Below are positions 1 to 6,115 of a stretch of 8,008 nt of DNA, piece after piece. Below the pieces are notes generated by a model. The model worked only from the letters and a program-made list of their open reading frames with translations. It made no database searches and was not told the origin of the DNA. Source of the DNA: Clostridia bacterium (GTDB lineage Bacteria > Bacillota > Clostridia > Oscillospirales > CAG-272); NCBI GenBank assembly GCA_017958705.1, contig JAGDCE010000097.1, positions 1 to 8,008 of the forward strand, written 5' to 3'. Numbering within the stretch: position 1 is the stretch's first letter; the number at the start of each line of letters is the position of its first letter. The translations under genes were made by a program, and so were the position numbers.

Positions 1-63
1 AAAAGCCCCAACGGATGTTGGGGGGAGGCGGGGGTTTGGGGGGGACGAGCATTGCGCCGCCAA
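1..63. other. G-rich non-coding segment with terminal hairpin
   Basis: No gene is visible here. CCCCAAC (6-12) and GTTGGGG (17-23) form a perfect 7-bp stem with a 4-base loop. This is followed by G-tracts at 20-25, 30-34 and 38-44 on the plus strand. The last tract is long enough to be split, so an intramolecular G-quadruplex is possible in principle, but folding has not been calculated. An 11-base string (AAAAGCCCCAA) at 1-11 recurs at 7995-8005. The segment probably belongs to the dispersed repeat next to it at 64-106. Confidence 0.4.
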
Positions 64-106
64 AGGGGTTCCCCGCCGCGAACCGGAGAGCGGTGGGGGT
101 TCCCGC
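64..106 (+). repeat. Left arm of a dispersed inverted repeat
   Basis: These 43 bases match the reverse complement of 7936-7978 at 36 of 43 positions by hand alignment without gaps. Conserved blocks are the first 12 bases (AGGGGTTCCCCG), GCGAAC, GGAGAGC and GGGGGTTCCCG. Within the arm, GGGGTTCCC occurs twice (65-73 and 96-104). The same DNA can be read as protein, but no ribosome binding site or gene family supports a CDS. I interpret it as a dispersed intergenic repeat present at both ends of the window in opposite orientation. Confidence 0.65.
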
Positions 107-119
107 AGGGACACCGAAA

Positions 120-149
120 CTATTCACTATTCACTCTTACCTATTAACT
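120..149 (+). repeat. Heptamer tandem repeat (CTATTCA)
   Basis: Two exact copies of CTATTCA (120-126 and 127-133) are followed by two degenerate ones, CTCTTAC (134-140) and CTATTAA (141-147). This makes a short AT-rich minisatellite at the junction between the G-rich repeat arm and the hairpin array. No regulatory role can be shown. Confidence 0.5.
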
Positions 150-165
150 AAAAAACGGCGGTCAT

Positions 166-320
166 CTGCCGACTGTTCTAAAGGACAGTCGGCAGTTATG
201 AGTTCCGCTTACGCGGAACGTTATGAGCGCTGACGCGCGTTATGAATGCTTCGCAAGTTATGAGTGCCTGCGGCACGTTTGCGGAACTCATAACTTGCAC
301 GCATCGTGTGCAATCATAAC
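166..320. repeat. Hairpin array punctuated by GTTATGAR
   Basis: A chain of small perfect hairpins is separated by an octamer. The octamer is GTTATGAG at 195-202, 220-227 and 257-264, GTTATGAA at 239-246, then inverted as CTCATAAC (287-294) and ATCATAAC (313-320). Hairpins with different sequences sit between them. They are 166-176/185-195 (11 bp), 202-208/213-219 (7 bp, TTAC loop), 227-230/235-238 (4 bp), 247-249/253-255 (3 bp), 264-268/272-276 (5 bp, TGC loop) and 295-300/308-313 (6 bp). The 15-mer AGTTATGAGTTCCGC (194-208) pairs perfectly with 281-295, so the whole chain can also fold as one branched cruciform. I see no protein coding. It looks like a dispersed structured intergenic element, not a CRISPR array, because the constant part is the spacer and the hairpins vary. 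Confidence 0.75.
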
Positions 321-336
321 TGTAAACTGTTTCTTT

Positions 337-357
337 GACGTTTGGCACACAAACGTC
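337..357. other. Perfect 8-bp hairpin
   Basis: GACGTTTG (337-344) pairs perfectly with CAAACGTC (350-357) around the loop GCACA. No T-tract follows on either strand, so it is not a classic intrinsic terminator. It lies between the GTTATGAR array and the carD terminator and may be part of the same structured element. Confidence 0.55.
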
Positions 358-379
358 CTGCTTGCGGTGATATGCGACG

Positions 380-430
380 AAAAAACCGTCTGAAATAAGG
401 ACTTCATTGTCCTTACCTCAGCCGGTTTTT
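380..430 (-). terminator. Intrinsic terminator of carD, possibly bidirectional
   Basis: A long hairpin is flanked by complementary A and T tracts. The inner stem TAAGGAC (396-402) pairs with GTCCTTA (409-415) around a 6-base loop. CTGA (390-393) pairs with TCAG (418-421), and CCG (386-388) with CGG (423-425), separated by small mismatches. Read on the minus strand it ends in six T residues (complement of 380-385), starting about 44 bases after the carD stop. On the plus strand it ends in five T residues (426-430), so it could also stop transcripts coming from the left of the window. Confidence 0.8.
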
Positions 431-473
431 ATTGACTGTCCTTTAGAGCACCACACCTCCACCGCCGTTTTTC

Positions 474-971
474 TCATTCTCCGCGTTTCTTATTGATATA
501 ATCCCACGCCTCGTCGCGCCGGACGCCGAGGGCGTATGCGAACTCCTCGCCGACGGCTTTTTCCACGTACATCATCATCTTTATATCGGCCGCCGGCATT
601 TTCACTTTGGCCGCTTTGCGTTCGCCGAGCATCGCGTATATCCCGATCAGCTCGGCCTCGTCGTCGCGCAGCTGTGCGGCGGCGTAACCGGCTTCCCTTT
701 TCTTTTTATCGGGTTCATATTCGGGGACGATCAGCAGCGATCGGGCGATTATGCCGTCGACCTCTTCCGGCGTCGGCACATGCTTGAGCTGAGACGCGGT
801 CTCCGACAGCACCGGCACGAAGCTTCGGTAATTGTTCGCGGACAGCGGCTCTATAACGTAATATTCTCTCTCCTCCGCGCCGGCAAACGCCTTTTTTACG
901 ACGTCAGTAACGGTGCAGACTCCTTTCGTGCGGTACACGACCGTGTCGTTGATCTCAAATGCCCGTTTCAT
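474..971 (-). CDS. CarD/CdnL-family transcription regulator
   Basis: This 165-residue protein looks like a CarD_CdnL_TRCF-type RNA polymerase-binding regulator. Family members bind the beta subunit and influence open complex formation at promoters. The N-terminal 55-60 residues show the family pattern: FEINDTVVYRTKGVCTV at 5-21, the EYYVIEPL strand at 36-43, and a short basic/aromatic segment leading to FVPV at 51-54. The rest is predicted to be mostly helical and charged, as in the DNA-contacting C-terminal domain of CdnL proteins. The length fits the stand-alone family. The start at 971 is set by a purine-rich site (AGGGGGAA, 975-982) just upstream and by the promoter at 996-1024. It is transcribed alone, divergently from the thiI operon, and ends at the terminator at 380-430. 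Function is inferred from family; the specific regulon is unknown. Confidence 0.85.
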   Translation of the reverse strand: MKRAFEINDTVVYRTKGVCTVTDVVKKAFAGAEEREYYVIEPLSANNYRSFVPVLSETASQLKHVPTPEEVDGIIARSLLIVPEYEPDKKKREAGYAAAQLRDDEAELIGIYAMLGERKAAKVKMPAADIKMMMYVEKAVGEEFAYALGVRRDEAWDYINKKRGE

Positions 972-995
972 CGCTTCCCCCTTTTCTTTGTTAAC

Positions 996-1024
996 ATTAT
1001 AACATATTCCGCGTTTGATGTCAA
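996..1024 (-). promoter_or_regulatory. Consensus sigma-A promoter of carD
   Basis: On the minus strand, TTGACA (1019-1024) is followed after exactly 17 bases by TATAAT (996-1001). A TGT directly before the -10 gives an extended -10 element. Both hexamers match consensus at all six positions. Transcription would start near 988-990, leaving a leader of under 20 bases before the carD start. This implies strong, largely unregulated expression unless a repressor binds nearby; no operator is evident. Confidence 0.88.
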
Positions 1025-1119
1025 TCCCCCAATTTCAACAAAATCACTTTAAAAATGCGTCGGGCAGGCGTTTTTTTGCGCATATGAGGCGGGGCGGCTT
1101 CAATATTTTTCTTTTTCTA

Positions 1120-1148
1120 TTGCCTTTTTTAGAAAAATGTGGTACAAT
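1120..1148 (+). promoter_or_regulatory. Sigma-A promoter of the thiI operon
   Basis: TTGCCT (1120-1125) and TACAAT (1143-1148) are separated by 17 bases, with TGG (1140-1142) forming an extended -10. Transcription would start around 1154-1156. An AAGGA ribosome binding site (1166-1170) lies 9 bases before the ATG at 1180. It is weaker than the divergent carD promoter because each hexamer departs from consensus. The 1025-1119 stretch between the two promoters contains only AT-rich DNA and a T7 run, with no clear operator. Confidence 0.78.
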
Positions 1149-1179
1149 AACGGCATCAAGCAGAAAAGGACGTTGCCAG

Positions 1180-2355
1180 ATGAGTTTTACCATACTGCTG
1201 AAATTCGGCGAGATCGCTCTGAAGGGCGCCAACCGCGCGTACTTTGAAAATACGCTTCTGCGGCAGGTCCGCCACAGAGTCAGACCGTTCGGCAAATTCA
1301 GCGTTTACAAATCACAGAGCACCATCGCGGTGAGGCCGGAGGATCCCGGCTGCGACCTCGAGGGCGCTTACGATATATGCGGAAAGACGTTCGGCGTCAT
1401 CGCGCTCGTGCGCGCGTACGAGGTCGAAAAGGACATGGACGCGATACTCGCAAAAGCCGCGGAGCTCGCGCCGCAGCTGATCGGCGGCGCTAAGACGTTC
1501 AAGGCCGACGCGCGCCGCAGCGACAAGAGCTTTCCCCTCGGCTCGCCCGAGATAGCCGCGCAGGTGGGCGGCGCGATCCTGTCCGTATGTCACGACGTGA
1601 AAGTCGACGTGCGCGACCCCGAAGTCGTCGTCAGAGTCGAGATCAGAGACGAAAAAGCCTACATCACCGGAATGCAGGATCACGGCGCCGGCGGCATGCC
1701 GGTATCGACGAACGGCCGCGCGCTATTGCTGCTCTCCGGCGGCATAGACTCGCCGGTGGCAGGGCACATGATCTGCCGCCGCGGCGTCAAGCTCGAGGCG
1801 GTCCACTTCGAATCCTTCCCGTACACGAGCGAACGCGCGCTCGAAAAGGTGAAGGATCTCGCCCGCGTGCTCGCCGTATATAACGGCGCCGTCTGCTTCA
1901 ACACGGTGTCGGTCACACAGATACAGGAACAGATATCGAAAAATTGCGACGAGGAGTACTTCACGCTGCTGCTTCGCCGCTTCATGATGAGGATCGCGGA
2001 GCGTATCGCCGCGGAACGCGGATGCAGCGCGCTGATCACCGGCGAAAGCGTCGGCCAGGTCGCCTCTCAGACGGTCGAGGCGCTTACCGTGACGAACGCG
2101 TCAGTCTCGATCCCCGTTTTCCGCCCGTGCATAGGGCTCGACAAAGAGGAGATCATCGCGCGCTCGCGCGCGATCGGGGCGTTCGACATCTCGACGCTGC
2201 CCTTCGAGGACTGCTGTACCGTCTTCACGCCGAGGCATCCGAAGACGAAGCCGTCGCTTTCCGCCGTTGAAGCGGAAGAAGCGAAGCTCGACGTGCAGAC
2301 GCTTATCGACGGCGCGGTCGCCGGATGCCGCAGAGAGTGGATACAGTATGAGTAA
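1180..2355 (+). CDS. thiI: tRNA 4-thiouridine synthase ThiI (rhodanese-less)
   Basis: This 391-residue cytoplasmic enzyme adenylates uridine 8 of tRNA and inserts sulfur to make 4-thiouridine; some members also serve thiamine thiazole synthesis. The N-terminal ferredoxin-like part begins LLKFGEIALKGANR (6-19), a ThiI hallmark, followed by a THUMP domain to about residue 165. The PP-loop ATP site is SGGIDSP (186-192), and GESVGQVASQT (288-298) is the conserved tRNA/adenylation segment. The C-terminal PFEDCCTVFTPRHP motif (341-354) carries adjacent Cys345 and Cys346. No rhodanese domain follows, as is usual in Firmicutes. The reading frame is open from 1015, but the ATG at 1180 is chosen because it follows the promoter and an AAGGA site and begins at the family N-terminus. 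It is first in the operon. No iscS/nifS-type cysteine desulfurase is adjacent, so the sulfur donor must be encoded elsewhere. Confidence 0.95.
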   Translation: MSFTILLKFGEIALKGANRAYFENTLLRQVRHRVRPFGKFSVYKSQSTIAVRPEDPGCDLEGAYDICGKTFGVIALVRAYEVEKDMDAILAKAAELAPQLIGGAKTFKADARRSDKSFPLGSPEIAAQVGGAILSVCHDVKVDVRDPEVVVRVEIRDEKAYITGMQDHGAGGMPVSTNGRALLLLSGGIDSPVAGHMICRRGVKLEAVHFESFPYTSERALEKVKDLARVLAVYNGAVCFNTVSVTQIQEQISKNCDEEYFTLLLRRFMMRIAERIAAERGCSALITGESVGQVASQTVEALTVTNASVSIPVFRPCIGLDKEEIIARSRAIGAFDISTLPFEDCCTVFTPRHPKTKPSLSAVEAEEAKLDVQTLIDGAVAGCRREWIQYE

Positions 2356-4423
2356 AAGACGGATCTTATCATACGTCTGCGCGTTTGCGGCGTTCGTCCT
2401 TCTCGTGCTCGCCGTCGCGCTTCCGCTTTACGGCAAAAAAGCGCGTGATTACAACGAAAAATACGACGTGATAGAGGGCTCGGACGGCTTTCTTTTCAGC
2501 GCCCGCAGCGCCTTCACCGACGAACTCGCTGATTTCAGCGGGCAGACTTCATACGACGCTGAGGTCCTTTCGCGCACGGTCGAGGCGCTTTCCGGATCGG
2601 CTTCGGCGCTCGCGGACCGCGGTTGCGCTTCGGTCTTCGTGCTCGTGCCGTCAAAAATGTCGGTATACCGCGACAAACTGCCGGGCAACGTCGCAAAACG
2701 CTGTTCGCAGACGAGAAAATATACGGAGCTCTGCGCCGCGATGACCGCGGCGGGGCTCGATGTGATCGAGCTTTCCGGTCTGTTCGGAAAATATAAAGAC
2801 TCAGAGCAGCTGTTCCACACCGCCTCCGACGCGATAAACGACGCGGGCGGTTACCGCCTCTTCACGGCGGCGGCCGGCGCGGCGGGACTTGCCGCGCTCC
2901 CGGAAGACGGCTATACAGCCCGGACGTCGGAAGATTATAATTATCCGCTGACGCGCGAATACAGGAACGAGACGGGAAAGACCGTCCCGAACCGCACCGT
3001 TACGCTCACGGAAAACAACGTGACGTATAAAGACGACGAACGTTACGCGTTCGGCGTCACCGCCACGAAAAACAGCGAAAAGACCGGCTCTGTGATCGTG
3101 TTCAGCGCGGGCGCGGGCAATTCGGTCTCCGCCTGCCGCAAATTCTTCTCCGCGGCGGCGGGGACGGCGGTGTTCGTCGACGGCATGATCGCCGACGAGA
3201 CCGTTCTCGACCGCTACGCTCCCGATCACGCCGTCTTCGTCATATACGAGGGAGACGTCCGTTCTCTGCCCCTGAAAAGCATGCAGCCGCAGACCGACCC
3301 CGACCTCGATTCGTCCGCCGTGCCGGTGATCGACGCCGTGGTGTACTCCTCCGGCGATTGCGCCGTGATATTCGGCAAAGCCGAGGCGGAAAGCACCGTC
3401 ACGGTAAAAGGCGGTGAAAAGGTCGTGAGCCGGCGCACCGAAAACGGCGCGTTTGCCGCGGAGGTGCCGATCAGGACCGATACCGAGCGCTCGGAGCTTT
3501 ACGTCACGGCGAAGACCGACGGCAAAAACGAAAGCGATCCCGTGACCGTGAACGTGAAATACGAGGAACGCGTCGGCTACAAGAACGTCCGCGTCGGCAA
3601 ATACGGCCATCTGCACTACGAGGAGACCGTGCCTGATTTCACCGGCGCGTCGGCGCTGTCCGACGGCGATCTTCAGGGCTACGTCAACTATCTGCGCGCG
3701 CGCTCCGACAGGATCCACGCGGTCAGCCCCGACACGAAGATCATCTACGTCATCCCGCCGAATCATCTGACGATATATCCCGAGACGGCGCCGGACGATC
3801 TGGTCGAAGGCGCCACGTCCCGTCTGCGCCAGTTCATCGAGGCGTTCAAGGACGACGACAGTCTTATATTCCTCGATCTGATAACGCCGCTCACCGAGGC
3901 GAAACAGACGGCTCCGTACCGGCTTTACAACAAGACGGACACCCACTGGAACGAGCTGGGCGCCTACTACGCGTACGTGCGGATAATGGACGAAATAAGT
4001 AAAGATTTCCCCGCCGCGGCGCCCGATCCGCTCTCCGGTTTCGACGTCTTCACAAAATCCGTGAACGGCGGCGACATGGCCAACTTCCTCGGCGCGGACC
4101 TTAACGCCGTGCGCGAGGACGGCGTGTACGTTCGAAGCAAAAAACCGCTTTTCTCCGGCATCGAAAAGGATTATTCGATGAACTTCGAAAACGTCTGGTT
4201 TTCCGATCAGCACGAATTTGCAATCGACGACGCGTCGCTTCCGACGATGATAATGTACCGCGACAGCTTCTCGACGAATTTAATGTCTTTCCTCGCGGAG
4301 AAATTCAGCTGCAGCGTGTTCCACACGATGTGGGACTACCCCGAGGAGACGGAGCTGTGGGAGCAGATGAAACCCGATTATATAATCATAGAGCACGTCG
4401 AGCGCGGGCTCGGCGGCATTTGA
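2348..4423 (+). CDS. Membrane-anchored tandem AlgJ/AlgX-like SGNH protein
   Basis: A 691-residue protein starts inside the thiI stop region (8-base overlap), with a weak GAGAG site at 2333-2337; translational coupling is likely. Residues 5-28 form one hydrophobic segment, an uncleaved anchor or signal, placing the rest outside the cell. Residues about 38-310 and 410-691 are two copies of an AlgJ/AlgX-type SGNH fold, joined by an Ig-like beta domain (about 325-405). The second copy has the family DTHW motif (Asp531, His533) and RDSF with candidate nucleophile Ser640. In the first copy the equivalent positions are Ser160, Ala162 and Gly255, so it is probably inactive. AlgJ/AlgX relatives O-acetylate polysaccharides, often with an AlgI-type MBOAT transporter; none is in this window. 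Esterase or acyltransferase activity is inferred; the substrate is unknown. Confidence 0.8.
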   Translation: MSKRRILSYVCAFAAFVLLVLAVALPLYGKKARDYNEKYDVIEGSDGFLFSARSAFTDELADFSGQTSYDAEVLSRTVEALSGSASALADRGCASVFVLVPSKMSVYRDKLPGNVAKRCSQTRKYTELCAAMTAAGLDVIELSGLFGKYKDSEQLFHTASDAINDAGGYRLFTAAAGAAGLAALPEDGYTARTSEDYNYPLTREYRNETGKTVPNRTVTLTENNVTYKDDERYAFGVTATKNSEKTGSVIVFSAGAGNSVSACRKFFSAAAGTAVFVDGMIADETVLDRYAPDHAVFVIYEGDVRSLPLKSMQPQTDPDLDSSAVPVIDAVVYSSGDCAVIFGKAEAESTVTVKGGEKVVSRRTENGAFAAEVPIRTDTERSELYVTAKTDGKNESDPVTVNVKYEERVGYKNVRVGKYGHLHYEETVPDFTGASALSDGDLQGYVNYLRARSDRIHAVSPDTKIIYVIPPNHLTIYPETAPDDLVEGATSRLRQFIEAFKDDDSLIFLDLITPLTEAKQTAPYRLYNKTDTHWNELGAYYAYVRIMDEISKDFPAAAPDPLSGFDVFTKSVNGGDMANFLGADLNAVREDGVYVRSKKPLFSGIEKDYSMNFENVWFSDQHEFAIDDASLPTMIMYRDSFSTNLMSFLAEKFSCSVFHTMWDYPEETELWEQMKPDYIIIEHVERGLGGI

Positions 4424-4441
4424 GTGCAGAAAGGCTTTGAA

Positions 4442-4942
4442 ATGAACGACGAACTGACACAGGTGGACATAGACAAAATGAAAGAGGAGCTCGCCCGACG
4501 GCTCGAGATGATGCCGGCGCTGCGCGCCGAAGTAAAGCGCACGCGCGAGCTCGGCGATCTGAGCGAAAACGACGAATACAGGACCGCGAAGCGCGAGATA
4601 AACGCGAACCGCAGCCGCATGAGATATCTCGAGGGCATGATAAAGACGGCGCGCGTTATAACGGTCGATTCCGCCGCTGACGAGGTCGGACTTTTCGACG
4701 AGGTCGAGGTCTATATCCCGAAATACGACAAAACAAAGACCGTGCGCATCGTGACGACGCTGCGCAACGACGTGTTCACCGACAACATATCGAAAGAATC
4801 GCCCTTCGGCAAAGCTCTGCTCGGAGCGCACGCCGGCGACACCGTGACCGTCGTGGCTAACGAAAAGAACTCGTATGACGTGAAGGTCATATCCATAAAG
4901 AAAGGGAAGGATGACGACACCCTTCCGATAAGCAGTTTCTGA
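4442..4942 (+). CDS. greA: GreA-family transcript cleavage factor
   Basis: This 166-residue factor should bind RNA polymerase through the secondary channel and stimulate cleavage of backtracked RNA. The N-terminal half is a helical hairpin with the tip motif GDLSENDEYRTAK (38-50); Asp39 and Glu42 match the acidic pair that holds the catalytic magnesium in GreA. The C-terminal half has the FKBP-like signature PFGKALLGAHAGDTVTV (121-137). Family length is about 158, so it is full length. A GTG at 4424 is in frame, but the ATG at 4442 is preferred because AGAAAGG (4428-4434) sits 7 bases before it. It lies 18 bases after the SGNH gene stop and 21 bases before the next start, so it is co-transcribed. 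The C-terminal domain looks divergent, so this may be a GreA paralog and not the only copy in the genome. Confidence 0.9.
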   Translation: MNDELTQVDIDKMKEELARRLEMMPALRAEVKRTRELGDLSENDEYRTAKREINANRSRMRYLEGMIKTARVITVDSAADEVGLFDEVEVYIPKYDKTKTVRIVTTLRNDVFTDNISKESPFGKALLGAHAGDTVTVVANEKNSYDVKVISIKKGKDDDTLPISSF

Positions 4943-4963
4943 CAAAAAAACAGAGAGGTTTTT

Positions 4964-6115
4964 ATGAAAAGATCACGATTTATCACGCTTCTGCTCGCGT
5001 CGCTTATGATAATGTCGGCGGTGTTCTCCGCCGCCGCGTCGGCCGCGGGCAATTACTCCTACGCGCTTTTCAACAGGGCACTCGATTCGCAGAAGTACCC
5101 CGAGGAGGTCGCGTCGGATTCCGTATACGGACAGCGCGTTATACTGAACGCTCCGTTTATCGGCGTGGGCTTCTGCCTGCCGACGTGGAACAGAACCGAC
5201 AGCCAGTGCACGATAGGCGTCTTCTCCTGGACCGGTGATTTTGACAACACGGTCAAGGCGGAGCCGCTGCGTGAGCTTCGGCTCGACAAGATGCAGGACT
5301 GCGCGACGAACTGGATAAGATTCCCGTCCGATCCGCTCCCCGCCGGCGAGTACGTTTTCGCGATCTACGATACGGTAAACAAAGTCGGTATATGGCGCTA
5401 TCCGATGGAAAAATCGCTCGGCTACGTCTACATGGACGGCGCCGAGGCGCAGTACGACCTTGAGATCACCGTCACGTTCACCGAAAAGCCGGATACGCCG
5501 GTCACGCAGTGCGAGAGCGTCATGCAGGTCGACGGCACGATGACGCCGCCGCCCGCCTACGTGATACCGGAGGACGACGTGCTGTACACGAGAAACGCGT
5601 ATCCGGACACCTGGGTCGCGATCGACGGCCTCGGCAGAGTCGTGCCGACGAACGAGCAGACGGGCGACGTCCGCGACGATAAATATGTCGGTCTGTTCTA
5701 CTGGTCCTGGCACAACGATTTCGCCGGCAGTCCCCCGCTGAACGTCAGCGAGTTCATGGCGAAGTATCCCGAGGCGAAAAACAACTACAATTTCTCGAAG
5801 TGGCCGACAAGCGGCACGGCGTATTTCTGGAACGAGCCGATCTTCGGCTATTACAGAACGGTCGACCGCTGGGTGCTCCGCAAACACGCCGAGCTGCTCG
5901 CCGCAGCCGGCATCGACGTCATATTCTTCGACAACACGAACGGCACGTTCACGTGGCGCTCGAGCTACCGCGCGATATTCGACGTTTTCGAGCAGGCGCG
6001 AAAGGACGGCGTCAAGACGCCGCAGATCTCGTACCTGCTGCCGTTCGATCCGACGAGCTCGAACACGCGGACGCAGCTCGAGATGATCTACACGGACATT
6101 TACAGACCCGGTTAA
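4964..6115 (+). CDS. Secreted glycoside hydrolase-like protein, N-terminal part (interrupted)
   Basis: This is the first 383 codons of a gene interrupted by TAA at 6113-6115; the same frame continues to 7528. AGAGAGG (4952-4958) supports the start. Residues 1-27 are a Sec signal peptide (basic MKRSR, hydrophobic core, ASA before the likely cleavage near 27/28). About 30-175 reads as a beta-sandwich domain with many aromatic residues, possibly carbohydrate binding. From about 240 a TIM-barrel-like catalytic region starts, with YVGLFYWSWH (241-250), FWNEPIFGYYRTVDRWVLRKHAELL (288-312, discontinuous landmarks W289, E291, W303) and IDVIFFDNTNG (317-327). These resemble the GH71/GH99/WbsX-like group as I recall it. 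Ending here, the product would lack roughly half the barrel, the WNEW motif and the membrane anchor, so it is probably inactive alone. The family call is moderate; the interruption is certain as read. Confidence 0.75.
   Translation: MKRSRFITLLLASLMIMSAVFSAAASAAGNYSYALFNRALDSQKYPEEVASDSVYGQRVILNAPFIGVGFCLPTWNRTDSQCTIGVFSWTGDFDNTVKAEPLRELRLDKMQDCATNWIRFPSDPLPAGEYVFAIYDTVNKVGIWRYPMEKSLGYVYMDGAEAQYDLEITVTFTEKPDTPVTQCESVMQVDGTMTPPPAYVIPEDDVLYTRNAYPDTWVAIDGLGRVVPTNEQTGDVRDDKYVGLFYWSWHNDFAGSPPLNVSEFMAKYPEAKNNYNFSKWPTSGTAYFWNEPIFGYYRTVDRWVLRKHAELLAAAGIDVIFFDNTNGTFTWRSSYRAIFDVFEQARKDGVKTPQISYLLPFDPTSSNTRTQLEMIYTDIYRPG
6113..6115 (+). other. In-frame TAA splitting the glycosidase gene
   Basis: Codon 384 of the 4964 frame is TAA. 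The following codons, beginning YQDLWFYWNGKPMLM, continue the same domain with no frame change. TAA is used as a normal stop by thiI and by this gene's own end, so codon reassignment is unlikely. A single base change from TTA, AAA, CAA or GAA would create it; a leucine or lysine would suit the YRPG-x-Y context. Nonsense mutation or sequence error are the simplest explanations. Confidence 0.9.

Noticed and set aside
15..233. Open frame of 72 codons at the left edge
   Set aside because: It crosses the G-rich segment, the repeat arm, the heptamer repeat and the hairpin array. It has no convincing ribosome binding site and no family features, so the frame is a by-product of the repeats.
195..320. 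Possible CRISPR array
   Set aside because: The repeat is only 8 bases, intervals are irregular, the intervening sequences are palindromes and not unique spacers, and two copies are inverted. No cas gene is present.
1051..1080. Possible terminator or attenuator in the thiI upstream region (T7 at 1071-1077)
   Set aside because: The T-run is preceded by GC-rich sequence, but no convincing stem forms, and it lies upstream of the thiI promoter.
2801..4213. Long minus-strand frame (470 codons) inside the SGNH gene
   Set aside because: It is a shadow of a GC-rich gene. The translation is dominated by Val, Arg, Gly and His with no domain, while the plus-strand frame has clear family motifs and a proper start.
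6113..6115. Selenocysteine, pyrrolysine or a variant genetic code at the internal stop
   Set aside because: Those use TGA or TAG, not TAA, and no insertion element was seen. TAA also ends thiI and the glycosidase frame itself in this window.
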